The notes under the pieces: generated by a model
Seen by the model: the letters and a program-made list of their open reading frames with translations, nothing else
Database searches by the model: none
What the model was told of the DNA's origin: nothing
Assembly (NCBI RefSeq): GCF_049615385.1
Contig: NZ_JBMZFL010000001.1
From: Aequoribacter sp049615385
Lineage (GTDB): Bacteria; Pseudomonadota; Gammaproteobacteria; Pseudomonadales; Halieaceae
DNA length: 64,000 nt
Direction: 5' to 3' (one strand)
Part shown: piece by piece, positions 1 through 9,138 of the stretch
Position numbering within the stretch: position 1 is the stretch's first letter
How the letters are laid out: each line of letters opens with the position of its first letter
Translations under genes and position numbers: made by a program

Positions 1-265
1 CGTTATCATCGATCGAGTCAATTGCGCCGAGTAAGGCGTTGATCAGACGCTGATAACCCCGTTCAGACACCGCCGCTAGCAGAGTATTACGGTCGCTGAA
101 GTGTCGATAGGGCGCGGTTTGTGAAACGCCTGCGTTGCGGGCGAGGGCCCGTAAACTCATGGCCTCGGCGGCTTGTTCGACAATGGCTTTCTCGGCCGAG
201 TCGATCAAGGCTTCGCGCAAGTTACCGTGATGATAACTGCTTGCGGCTGTTGAGCTTGCGGGCAT
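1..265 (-). CDS. TetR-family transcriptional regulator, N-terminal part (cut by window edge)
   Basis: Reading the minus strand from the ATG at 263-265 gives a protein beginning MPASSTAASSYHHGNLREAL and continuing with LRALARNAGVSQTAPYRHF. This is the helix-turn-helix of TetR-type repressors, including the YHHGNLR lead-in common in the family. Only about 88 residues lie inside the window; the ligand-binding C-terminal domain is outside. The start codon is 5 bp beyond the stop codon of malate dehydrogenase on the same strand, so the two are probably co-transcribed. Target genes and ligand cannot be told from this part. Confidence 0.85.
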   Translation of the reverse strand, partial: MPASSTAASSYHHGNLREALIDSAEKAIVEQAAEAMSLRALARNAGVSQTAPYRHFSDRNTLLAAVSERGYQRLINALLGAIDSIDDN

Positions 266-270
266 CGGCA

Positions 271-1251
<981 letters not shown>

Positions 1252-1403
1252 GCTGATTTCCTTTACAAGGTGAATGGAGTTAACGGCCGTTATTGTCTTG
1301 TTTTGGGGGCGAAATTACAAGGCGCAACATCCTTTTGGCTAGACCTTGGATGGACCAAATGCGTAAAATAGCGCCCGCGTCTGAATAAGGAGTCGTGCAG
1401 CCC

Positions 1404-2240
1404 ATGTCTGCCAAGCCAAAAACTCAGTATGACTTTAACAAGTTGCAAAAACGTTTGCGGCGTCTAGCGGGAGAAGCCATCGTCGATTACAACATGATTG
1501 AAGACGGCGATCGGGTTATGGTCTGTCTGTCTGGTGGCAAAGACTCTTACACGATGCTCGAGTTATTGATGAGCTTGCAGAAGAGCGCACCGATATCATT
1601 TGAGTTAGTGGCGGTAAACTTAGACCAAAAACAGCCAGGCTTTCCGGAACATGTCCTGCCGCAGTACCTCGATGCCTTAGGCATTGAATATTACATCCTT
1701 GAGCGCGACACCTACAGTGTGGTGAAGCGGGTGATTCCCGAGGGCAAGACCACCTGTGGGCTTTGCTCACGATTGCGGCGTGGTACCCTGTACGGTTTTG
1801 CTGAGGAGATCGGGGCGCAAAAGATTGCGCTTGGGCACCATCGAGATGACATCGTTGAAACCCTGTTTTTAAATATGTTTTTTCAAGGTAGTTTAAAAGC
1901 CATGCCGCCGAAACTTCTGAGTGATGACGGTAAAAACGTTATTATTCGGCCCTTGGCGTACTGCAGAGAATCCGATATCGAACGCTTCGCACAAGCCCGC
2001 GCCTTTCCGATTATTCCTTGCAATTTATGCGGTTCCCAAGATCACCTGCAACGGGTTCAAGTGAAGGAAATGCTGGCTCAGTGGGAACGCGACTACCCGG
2101 GCCGCGTCGAAACCATTTTTAAAGCGGTGGGCAACATCAGCCCCTCGCAGTTAGCTGACCGTGACTTATTTGATTTTGCCTCACTCAAAGGCACTAACAC
2201 CATTAAGCCGCTGAGTGATATCCGTATGGTGAATCTCTAG
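1404..2240 (+). CDS. ttcA: tRNA 2-thiocytidine(32) synthetase TtcA
   Basis: Iron-sulfur-dependent enzyme that thiolates cytidine 32 of certain tRNAs. The PP-loop ATP pyrophosphatase motif SGGKDS is at residues 43-48, and the cluster-binding cysteines are in CGLC (Cys118, Cys121) and CNLC (Cys206, Cys209). The length of 278 residues is close to the usual value. I chose the ATG at 1404, 11 bp after AAGGAG, over the GTG at 1395, which lies only 2 bp after it. The TAG stop abuts the ATG of ccmA with no intervening base, suggesting translational coupling with the cytochrome c maturation operon. Confidence 0.96.
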   Translation: MSAKPKTQYDFNKLQKRLRRLAGEAIVDYNMIEDGDRVMVCLSGGKDSYTMLELLMSLQKSAPISFELVAVNLDQKQPGFPEHVLPQYLDALGIEYYILERDTYSVVKRVIPEGKTTCGLCSRLRRGTLYGFAEEIGAQKIALGHHRDDIVETLFLNMFFQGSLKAMPPKLLSDDGKNVIIRPLAYCRESDIERFAQARAFPIIPCNLCGSQDHLQRVQVKEMLAQWERDYPGRVETIFKAVGNISPSQLADRDLFDFASLKGTNTIKPLSDIRMVNL

Positions 2241-2858
2241 ATGTCTAAAGCGTACCTATTGCGATGTACGGATCTCGCCGTCATTCGAGGTACGCGATGC
2301 TTGTTGTCGCAGCTAAATTGGCAGGTAAAAGCGGGGGAGCTCTGGCAAATAAGAGGCGATAACGGTGCGGGTAAAACGAGTTTAATGCGAGCGATTGCCG
2401 GTCTTGCGCCACAGAGTCTCGAGGGCTCTCTCGATTTGCCCAGCGATTTTTTATTTTTGGGTCACAAAACGGGCGTCAAAAGCGATTTTACCGCACTCGA
2501 GAATCTACGTTTGCATCTCGGACACACGCAGAATTACGATGACCAAAGTCTTCATCATGCTTTGGATGAGGTGGGCTTGGGCGATTATCACGATGAGTAC
2601 GCCTATCGACTGTCGGCGGGGCAGCAAAGACGTATCGCGCTGGCGCAATTGTTCTTGTCGAAGTCGTCTCTGTGGTTTCTGGATGAACCTCTCACGGCGA
2701 TCGATGTTGATGGCGTGGCGGTAATCGAAGCTTGTATCGAGAGACAGGTACGTAGCGGAGGCAGTGTGGTGTATACCTCGCATCAATCTCTTAAGCTTGA
2801 GCTAAGCACGCGTACTTTACACTTGCGTGGTAGAGGACAAGTTCCCGATGTATCGTAG
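2241..2858 (+). CDS. ccmA: Cytochrome c maturation ABC ATPase CcmA
   Basis: ATPase subunit of the CcmABCD complex, which releases holo-CcmE carrying haem in the periplasm. Walker A GDNGAGKT is at residues 39-46, the ABC signature LSAGQQRR near residue 125, and Walker B is WFLDEPLTAID. The 205-residue length is normal for CcmA, which is one of the shortest ABC ATPases. The start codon follows the ttcA stop directly, and the 3' end overlaps ccmB by 11 bp. Confidence 0.96.
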   Translation: MSKAYLLRCTDLAVIRGTRCLLSQLNWQVKAGELWQIRGDNGAGKTSLMRAIAGLAPQSLEGSLDLPSDFLFLGHKTGVKSDFTALENLRLHLGHTQNYDDQSLHHALDEVGLGDYHDEYAYRLSAGQQRRIALAQLFLSKSSLWFLDEPLTAIDVDGVAVIEACIERQVRSGGSVVYTSHQSLKLELSTRTLHLRGRGQVPDVS

Positions 2859-3522
2859 TGTGTTTGGCAAAGTCTTGGCTCGGCAGTTATTGTTGGCCTA
2901 TCGACGTCCGGCAGCGGTATTTAATCCGCTGTTTTTTTATGGTGTTGTTGTTTTGCTAATGCCGTTAGGATTAGGCCCAGAACAGCGGGTCTTGGGTGAG
3001 TTCGCCCCCGGATTGTTGTGGATTACAGCTCTGTTGGCGGCATTGTTATCGTCCGAGACTTTGTTCCGAAGCGACTACGATGACGGTGGGTTGGAGCAGT
3101 TGGTGGTATCGGGCGACTCGCTGTATCTAGCTTCACTCGGTTATGTTGTCGCTCATTGGTGCCTAACCGGATTGCCGCTGGCGATTTTTTCCCCGGCCTT
3201 TGGACAGCTACTTTCCTTGCCAACGCAGGGTTTAGGGACGCTTGCCCTGAGTTTGGCTTTGGGAACGCTCATACTCAGTGCATTTGGATGCATAGGTGCG
3301 GCTTTAACGATGGCCTTACGGCGTGGCGGGATGCTGTTAAGTCTTCTATTATTACCCCTCGAGGTTCCTGTATTAATTCTGGGTGCCGGTGTGGTGGAAC
3401 GAGCCGTGAGCGGTATGCCGATTGATTCTTTGATCAGTATTTTGAGTGGTTTGGCTCTATTGGCTTTGGCACTTACACCGCTCGCGATAGGGGCATCGAT
3501 CAAAATTAGTTTGGAGGTGTAG
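2848..3522 (+). CDS. ccmB: Haem exporter membrane protein CcmB
   Basis: Integral membrane subunit of the CcmABCD complex. The 224-residue product is strongly hydrophobic with about six predicted membrane helices. It begins MYRSVFGKVLARQL, and the family-typical RRPAAVFNPLFFYGVVVLLMPL follows. I preferred the ATG at 2848, inside the end of ccmA, to a GTG at 2827, because it gives the usual CcmB N-terminus. A 36-bp gap with AAGGAG separates it from ccmC. Confidence 0.94.
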   Translation: MYRSVFGKVLARQLLLAYRRPAAVFNPLFFYGVVVLLMPLGLGPEQRVLGEFAPGLLWITALLAALLSSETLFRSDYDDGGLEQLVVSGDSLYLASLGYVVAHWCLTGLPLAIFSPAFGQLLSLPTQGLGTLALSLALGTLILSAFGCIGAALTMALRRGGMLLSLLLLPLEVPVLILGAGVVERAVSGMPIDSLISILSGLALLALALTPLAIGASIKISLEV

Positions 3523-3558
3523 TCCAGTGTATGTTGTGCGCCGAAGGAGAACTACCTA

Positions 3559-4302
3559 ATGGCTTGGACATGGTTTCACCGTTTGGGGTCGTCCCCGTGG
3601 ATTTATCGATTCTCGGGTCAGCTGTTAAGATACCTGCTTCCTCTGGCTGTCCTCTTAGTCATCGCTGGCTCCGCTTGGGGCTTGGCTTTTGCGCCTCCAG
3701 ACTTTCGTCAAGGAAACAGTTACCGAATCATTTACATTCATGTACCGGTCAGCGTTGTTTCGCTGGCGGGTTATTATGTGATGGCCATCGCTGGCGCGAT
3801 CAGCTTGATCTGGCGCCTCAAGGTGGCGGACATGGCGATGCGAGTGGCTGCACCCGTCGGCGCAGCGATGACATTTTTGGCGTTGCTAACCGGTGCCGTG
3901 TGGGGCAAACCGACATGGGGTACCTATTGGGTGTGGGATGCTCGTATTACGTCTATGGTCGTCTTGTTGTTTTTGTACTTGGGTGTTTTCGCCCTATATG
4001 AAGCTTACGATAATAAAGCCTTGGCATCGAAAGCTTGCGCTATCTTGGCTCTGGTCGGGACCGTCAACATCCCGATTATCTACAAATCCGTCGATTGGTG
4101 GTACAGCCTGCATCAACCCGCTTCGATCAAGTTCACAGGTGGTTCGACGATCGACCCCAGTATGTTTTATCCATTACTTCTTATGATCGTCGCGGTGTAT
4201 TGTTTGTATACCTGTCTGTTACTGATGGGTTTGCGACTAGCACTGTTAGAAACCGAGTCCAAAACGGCGTGGGCCCGAAAAGAAATCATGGGAGGTCGGT
4301 AA
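3559..4302 (+). CDS. ccmC: Haem handling protein CcmC
   Basis: Membrane protein that presents haem to CcmE. The tryptophan-rich WWD signature WGKPTWGTYWVWDARI is at residues 115-130, and a haem-ligand candidate His61 lies in IYIHVPVS. Six membrane helices and a length of 247 residues are typical. AAGGAG lies 9 bp before the ATG. The stop overlaps the ccmD start as TAATG. Confidence 0.96.
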   Translation: MAWTWFHRLGSSPWIYRFSGQLLRYLLPLAVLLVIAGSAWGLAFAPPDFRQGNSYRIIYIHVPVSVVSLAGYYVMAIAGAISLIWRLKVADMAMRVAAPVGAAMTFLALLTGAVWGKPTWGTYWVWDARITSMVVLLFLYLGVFALYEAYDNKALASKACAILALVGTVNIPIIYKSVDWWYSLHQPASIKFTGGSTIDPSMFYPLLLMIVAVYCLYTCLLLMGLRLALLETESKTAWARKEIMGGR

Positions 4303-4493
4303 TGTATTTCGATTCGTGGTCTGATTTGTGGGAAATGGCTGGCCACGGGCCCTTTGTCTGGTTTAGCTACGCCGCATTTTTTGTTGTTGTTAGTCTGCTC
4401 GTCATCATGCCTTTGTGGCGTTTAGCAAGCCTGAAACGTCGATTGCGGCAGCGATATCTAGCACTTGAAAAGACCCAATCCGCAGAGGAGTAG
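4302..4493 (+). CDS. ccmD: Haem exporter subunit CcmD
   Basis: Small single-span subunit of CcmABCD that helps release holo-CcmE. The 63-residue product has the family N-terminus MYFDSWSDLWEMAGHGPFVW, a hydrophobic helix at about residues 18-40, and a basic, coiled C-terminus (LKRRLRQRYLALEK). It overlaps the ccmC stop by one base and is followed 4 bp later by ccmE. Confidence 0.93.
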   Translation: MYFDSWSDLWEMAGHGPFVWFSYAAFFVVVSLLVIMPLWRLASLKRRLRQRYLALEKTQSAEE

Positions 4494-4497
4494 TGTT

Positions 4498-4932
4498 ATG
4501 CATCCAAAACGAAAAAAACGGTTGATTGTTGTTTTAGCCGTGGTCGTTTTATCCAGTCTTGGCGTTGGTTTGGTCACCTATGGTTTGCGCGGCAATATCA
4601 ATTTATTTTATCCCCCTGCAGATGTGATTGCGGGTAAGGCGCCGGTGGGGCAGCCGATTCGCGTGGGAGGGATGGTGGTGGAAGGCAGTATCGTGCGCTC
4701 AGAGAGTTCTCTCGATGTCCGCTTCGAAGTGACCGATTATGCGGGCACGGTGCCGGTCATGTACTCGGGGATTTTACCCGACTTGTTTGACGAGGGGCAG
4801 GGTGTCGTCGCTGCCGGTAAATTAGATGAGCGAGGTCTTTTTGTGGCACATGAAGTGCTCGCCAAACACGATGAGAATTACATGCCGCCAGAAGTCGCCG
4901 AAGCATTGGAAGCCGCAGGTAAAAAGATATGA
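4498..4932 (+). CDS. ccmE: Haem chaperone CcmE
   Basis: Periplasmic, membrane-anchored haem chaperone. The 144-residue protein has one N-terminal membrane anchor (about residues 8-28), an OB-fold domain and the covalent haem-binding motif LAKHDENYMPPE, with His124 as the attachment residue and a downstream Tyr128. I chose the ATG at 4498, preceded by GAGGAG, over an upstream in-frame start inside ccmD. The last bases overlap the ccmF start. Confidence 0.96.
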   Translation: MHPKRKKRLIVVLAVVVLSSLGVGLVTYGLRGNINLFYPPADVIAGKAPVGQPIRVGGMVVEGSIVRSESSLDVRFEVTDYAGTVPVMYSGILPDLFDEGQGVVAAGKLDERGLFVAHEVLAKHDENYMPPEVAEALEAAGKKI

Positions 4933-6902
4933 TCGCTGAGTATGGTGTTTTTGCACTTATAATGGCGCTGATTAGCGCGTGTGGATTAACTGTGTTGCCC
5001 ATGTGGGGAAGCTTTTCGGGTAACGGCTCCGCAATGAATTCTGCCAAGCCACTTGCCGCCGCACTGTTCCTATTCGGTGCCATCAGTTTTGGATTTTTAA
5101 CAGCCGCTTTCTTGCAAGATGACTTCTCTTTGGTCGTAGTGGCCAATAACAGTAACTCCTTGCTACCGATGTTCTATAAGTTTTCAGCTGTGTGGGGCAA
5201 TCACGAGGGATCGATGCTGCTGTGGGTCCTCGTGCTCTGCGCCTGGACTTTTGCGGTCGCTTTGTTTAGCTCCGATTTGCCGCAGATTCTCTATGCCAGA
5301 GTGCTTTCTGTGATGGGCATCATAAGTGTCGGTTTTATTGCATTTTCGCTCTTTACGTCTAATCCATTCGCGCGAAATTTGCCGGATATTCCTGCTGACG
5401 GTCGAGATCTTAACCCTCTGTTACAAGACCCGGGCTTGATTATTCATCCGCCTATTTTATACATGGGGTACGTCGGGTTTTCGGTCGCTTTTGCATTCGC
5501 CATCGCCGCCTTATTAAGTGGGCGATTAGATGCGGCTTGGGCGCGCTGGTCAAGACCTTGGACCAATGCCGCATGGGCATTTTTGACACTGGGAATCATG
5601 CTTGGTAGCTGGTGGGCTTACTACGAGCTTGGATGGGGCGGATGGTGGTTCTGGGATCCTGTCGAGAATGCCTCATTTATGCCTTGGCTTGCAGGCACGG
5701 CGCTAGTTCATTCGCTGGCGGTTACCGAGAAACGAGGCGTGTTTAAAAGCTGGACGGTACTACTTGCGATCGCCAGTTTCTCTCTGTCTTTGCTGGGCAC
5801 GTTTTTGGTGCGCTCAGGGGTGTTGACGTCAGTTCACGCATTTGCGGCAGACCCCGAGCGCGGTATGTTTATTTTAGTGTTTTTGCTGATCGTGGTCGGC
5901 GGTTCTCTGATCCTTTATGCCTTGAGGGCACCTGCCGTAAACAGCGGTATTCGCAATGCTTGGCTGTCCCGAGAGACCTTGCTCTTGTTTAACAACGTGG
6001 TGTTTTTGGTGGCGACGTTGACGGTGTTGTTCGGCACGCTGTTCCCTTTGCTAATGGACGCCTTGGGGCAGGGTAAATACTCGGTGGGCCCACCGTATTT
6101 TAATGCAGTGTTTGTTCCTCTTATGGCCCTGCTGATTCCTGTTATGGGTATCGGGCCCTTCACGCGCTGGCGCCAAGACCACGCTGACCGCTGGTCCAAG
6201 CATGTGTCAGTCAGCGCTGTTAGTGCTCTTATCGCAGGCATTGCTCTACCTTTTTTGGGGCAGGGTTTCAATCTTTGGGTGGCCTTGTCGGTTCTTCTGG
6301 CGGCTTGGATTGTAGGAGGCCTTGTCATAGATTTGCGCTTGAAGAAAGGTGGGTCACAATCGTGGGCACAGGTCGTGGGCCGGCAGACGCCGAGCTATTG
6401 GGGTATGGTTCTGGCCCACTTCGGGTTTGCAATGTGCGTGATCAGTGTTGTCGTCGTAACTCAATGGAACGTTGAGAAGGATCTCAGGATGGCGCCTGGC
6501 GACAGCGCGGAGCTTGCCGGATACCGCTTTGAATTTCACGGCAGTGGCCCGGTAACTGGCCCTAACTACAAAGGCGATGAGGGCGTGTTTACCGTTTACT
6601 ATGAAGGCCGTCGACTGGCTGAGTTACGTCCCCAAAAACGACAGTATGTTGCGTCCGGGCAAGTCATGACCGAAGCGGCGATTGACGCCGGTTTTACTCG
6701 AGATCTATATGTTGCGATGGGCGAAGCTTTGGGCAAAGAGGGTGCTTGGTCAGTGCGTTTGCACTACAAACCGCTTGTCCGTTGGATGTGGATTGGCGCA
6801 ACGCTTATGGGCTTGGGGGCGTTCATTACCCTGACTGACCGCCGTTATCGTCGCGTCAAGGCGTCTGCTGCGCAAGGCCGCGAGGCGCTAACCCATGCGT
6901 AG
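4929..6902 (+). CDS. ccmF: Cytochrome c haem lyase subunit CcmF
   Basis: Large membrane component of the haem ligation complex (CcmFHI), which attaches haem to apocytochromes c. The 657-residue length and many membrane helices are typical. The WWD motif WGGWWFWDPVEN is at about residues 235-246, and HP/GHEGS-type segments (WGNHEGSMLLW, HPPILYMGYVG) flank it. Translation is coupled to ccmE by a 4-bp overlap, and the 3' end overlaps ccmG by 8 bp. Confidence 0.97.
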   Translation: MIAEYGVFALIMALISACGLTVLPMWGSFSGNGSAMNSAKPLAAALFLFGAISFGFLTAAFLQDDFSLVVVANNSNSLLPMFYKFSAVWGNHEGSMLLWVLVLCAWTFAVALFSSDLPQILYARVLSVMGIISVGFIAFSLFTSNPFARNLPDIPADGRDLNPLLQDPGLIIHPPILYMGYVGFSVAFAFAIAALLSGRLDAAWARWSRPWTNAAWAFLTLGIMLGSWWAYYELGWGGWWFWDPVENASFMPWLAGTALVHSLAVTEKRGVFKSWTVLLAIASFSLSLLGTFLVRSGVLTSVHAFAADPERGMFILVFLLIVVGGSLILYALRAPAVNSGIRNAWLSRETLLLFNNVVFLVATLTVLFGTLFPLLMDALGQGKYSVGPPYFNAVFVPLMALLIPVMGIGPFTRWRQDHADRWSKHVSVSAVSALIAGIALPFLGQGFNLWVALSVLLAAWIVGGLVIDLRLKKGGSQSWAQVVGRQTPSYWGMVLAHFGFAMCVISVVVVTQWNVEKDLRMAPGDSAELAGYRFEFHGSGPVTGPNYKGDEGVFTVYYEGRRLAELRPQKRQYVASGQVMTEAAIDAGFTRDLYVAMGEALGKEGAWSVRLHYKPLVRWMWIGATLMGLGAFITLTDRRYRRVKASAAQGREALTHA

Positions 6903-7419
6903 ACTGCTTCTGTTCATCCCTGCGGCTGTCTTCGTCGGTCTGGCTGCCTTGCTGTACCGAGGGTTGTCGCTGGATCCGACGGATCTTCCTTCCGCTTTGA
7001 TCGATCGCAGCTTGCCGGAGTTCCGCTTGCGAGCACTCGGGACCGAAGAGTACCTTGAGCGAGACGACATTGTTGGTCGCGCGAGCTTGTTAAATGTGTG
7101 GGGCACGTGGTGCCCGACCTGTGTCGCCGAGCACCCCTACCTTATGAAACTCGCGGAGGAGGGAGTGCCTATTATTGGGCTGAACTATAAAGATGAAGAC
7201 AGCAAAGCGCTCTCGTGGTTGGCGCGTCTGGGTGATCCTTACAGCGTGAACATTACCGACCCTCAGGGTGATTTTGGCTTAGATCTAGGCGTCTATGGCG
7301 CTCCGGAGACCTATGTGATTGATGCACAGGGCATTATTCGTTATCGCCACGTCGGAGAGGTGAACGAGCGAACGTGGTCCGGGGCCTTAGGTCAGGCATA
7401 CAGAGAGGTGAGCAAGTGA
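6895..7419 (+). CDS. ccmG: Thiol:disulfide interchange protein CcmG/DsbE
   Basis: Membrane-anchored periplasmic thioredoxin-like protein that keeps apocytochrome c haem-site cysteines reduced. The 174-residue product has an N-terminal anchor (residues 3-22) and the active site WGTWCPTC with Cys73 and Cys76. The GVYGAPETYVID segment carries the cis-proline typical of the family. Both ends overlap their neighbours, ccmF and ccmH. Confidence 0.95.
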   Translation: MRRLLLFIPAAVFVGLAALLYRGLSLDPTDLPSALIDRSLPEFRLRALGTEEYLERDDIVGRASLLNVWGTWCPTCVAEHPYLMKLAEEGVPIIGLNYKDEDSKALSWLARLGDPYSVNITDPQGDFGLDLGVYGAPETYVIDAQGIIRYRHVGEVNERTWSGALGQAYREVSK

Positions 7420-7865
7420 GGCTCTGTATCTATATTGTTACCCTGTTATTGTCGCTACCGGTATCGGCTGTCATCGAAACGTATGAATTTAGTCGACCAG
7501 AGCTAGAGGCACGTTATCATCGCCTAGTCGACGAGCTGCGTTGTCCTAAGTGTCAAAATCAAACGATCGCGGATTCTAATGCGCCCATTTCGGAAGACTT
7601 GCGACGTCGGCTGTATGAGGAGCTAGAAGCTGGTCTCACTGACGAAGAAATAATCGACGGCATGGTGGATCGATATGGCGAGTTTGTGCGCTACAACCCG
7701 GCCTCCGATGGTGCAACACGTTGGCTCTGGTTGGCGCCTTGGATATTTCTCGGCATAGGTGGTGTGGTGTGGGCGGCGGTTACCTCAGGTCGCGGCAAAG
7801 TTAACGCAACCTCGAATGAACACGCCAAGGACATTGCTGAGCTGTTACAGGAAAAATCCAAATGA
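7416..7865 (+). CDS. ccmH: Cytochrome c maturation protein CcmH
   Basis: Periplasmic thiol oxidoreductase partner of CcmF and CcmG. Starting at the GTG at 7416, which overlaps the ccmG TGA, the 149-residue protein has a signal-like N-terminus and the motif LRCPKCQNQ with Cys43 and Cys46. A C-terminal membrane helix (WLWLAPWIFLGIGGVVW) follows. This is the short CcmH; the TPR part found fused in E. coli CcmH is the separate ccmI here. Confidence 0.94.
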   Translation: MRLCIYIVTLLLSLPVSAVIETYEFSRPELEARYHRLVDELRCPKCQNQTIADSNAPISEDLRRRLYEELEAGLTDEEIIDGMVDRYGEFVRYNPASDGATRWLWLAPWIFLGIGGVVWAAVTSGRGKVNATSNEHAKDIAELLQEKSK

Positions 7866-9031
7866 ATTTTATTATTGCCGTATTGGCGGCTGCGTGCGTC
7901 ATGCTCCTGTCGTTTTTGTTGTTTGGTCGCAGGCCCAGACCCGTGGTAGGGACGAAACAGGCCAACCTTGAATGGCTGGAAATGCGCAAGCAAGAGCTCT
8001 TGGCGGACGATCCAACACTCTCCCAAGAAGCGGCCCTAAGATTGCTAGAGGAAGGCTTGAAAGAACTACCTGAACAAGACGCCAAAACAGGAATGGCCGG
8101 CATAAAAACGGTGCTTTTGGGTGTCTTATCGGCCTGCGCTATCGGTTATGTGGTCTACACTCAGGTGGGTGCGTACGAGGACCTAACGATTGCCGAACGT
8201 TTGCAGACGCTCACAGAAAACAGCTCTGATGCAGACGTGCAAGAGTTGGTTGCGCAAATCGAGGCGCGACTAGAACATCGCCCCGACAATGCCACCTATC
8301 TTGGACTGCTTGGCAGTTATTATATGGGACAAGCTGCATATCCGAAAGCGGCCCAAATTTACGCCCATATGGCTGAGTTGATGCCCGAAGCGCCCCAAAT
8401 ACTAGCCTATGCGGCGCAAGCGCGATATTTAAGTCGCAACCGTCAGTTAGATGAGCGTGGTCGTTTGTGGGCGGAGCAAGCGGTGAGCTTAAACCCAAGA
8501 CAGGCTACTGCCCTCGGCTTGCTGGGGATGGTCGCGTTTGAGCAAGGCGCGTACGCCGATGCGGTTAAGCACTGGCGCGTGCTGCGTGCGATGAATGGTA
8601 GTGGCAGTTCGGAAGCTGCTGTGTTGGATGACCTGTTGAGGCAAGCTGAGCAAGCACTGGGTATTGACCATACCACGTCGGCACCCAGCGACTCTGGCTC
8701 GTTGGTGCTGACCGTGGAATTTACCGAAGAGCCACAACAGACCTCAGGAACTGTTTTCGTCGTGGTGAGGCCTGAAGGAATGGATAAAGGCATGCCCCTT
8801 GCCGTAAGACGCCTGGCGGTTTCCGATTTGCCCGCGGCAATCACTCTAACCGATTCGGATTCGATGGCTGGGCAACAGCTGTCGGCGCAAACCGCGGTAT
8901 CAGTATCAGCTCATTTGTCGCTAAGCGGAAGCGCTTCAAGCGTGGATGCGCCCTACAAAGCTCAAAGCGTGCTGTCGGTCCCGATTGGCGCACAAGAGCC
9001 TATTGCAGTGCGGTTAGCACCAACCCAATAA
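7862..9031 (+). CDS. ccmI: Cytochrome c maturation TPR protein CcmI
   Basis: Apocytochrome c chaperone of the haem ligation complex. The 389-residue protein has a first membrane helix (residues 3-22), a cytoplasmic loop (WLEMRKQELLADDPTLSQ), a second helix (about 81-100), then TPR-like repeats (YLGLLGSYYMGQAAYPKAAQIYAHM and following) and a beta-rich C-terminal domain with LVLTVEF. It is the last gene of the ccm operon, overlapping ccmH by 4 bp. Confidence 0.92.
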   Translation: MNFIIAVLAAACVMLLSFLLFGRRPRPVVGTKQANLEWLEMRKQELLADDPTLSQEAALRLLEEGLKELPEQDAKTGMAGIKTVLLGVLSACAIGYVVYTQVGAYEDLTIAERLQTLTENSSDADVQELVAQIEARLEHRPDNATYLGLLGSYYMGQAAYPKAAQIYAHMAELMPEAPQILAYAAQARYLSRNRQLDERGRLWAEQAVSLNPRQATALGLLGMVAFEQGAYADAVKHWRVLRAMNGSGSSEAAVLDDLLRQAEQALGIDHTTSAPSDSGSLVLTVEFTEEPQQTSGTVFVVVRPEGMDKGMPLAVRRLAVSDLPAAITLTDSDSMAGQQLSAQTAVSVSAHLSLSGSASSVDAPYKAQSVLSVPIGAQEPIAVRLAPTQ

Positions 9032-9138
9032 ATCGCGGGGTTCAAGCCATAGGCGAACTGCTAGAAAGCGGGTACACTAAACGCTTTTCATAAATAGTTT
9101 GGTGTACCGGTGAACCGGTAGCGATAAGTGCGAGAAGC

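Noticed and set aside
3531..4001. A 156-codon plus-strand frame overlapping ccmC
   Set aside because: Out of frame with ccmC, which carries the WWD motif and membrane helices; the alternative reads as a shadow.
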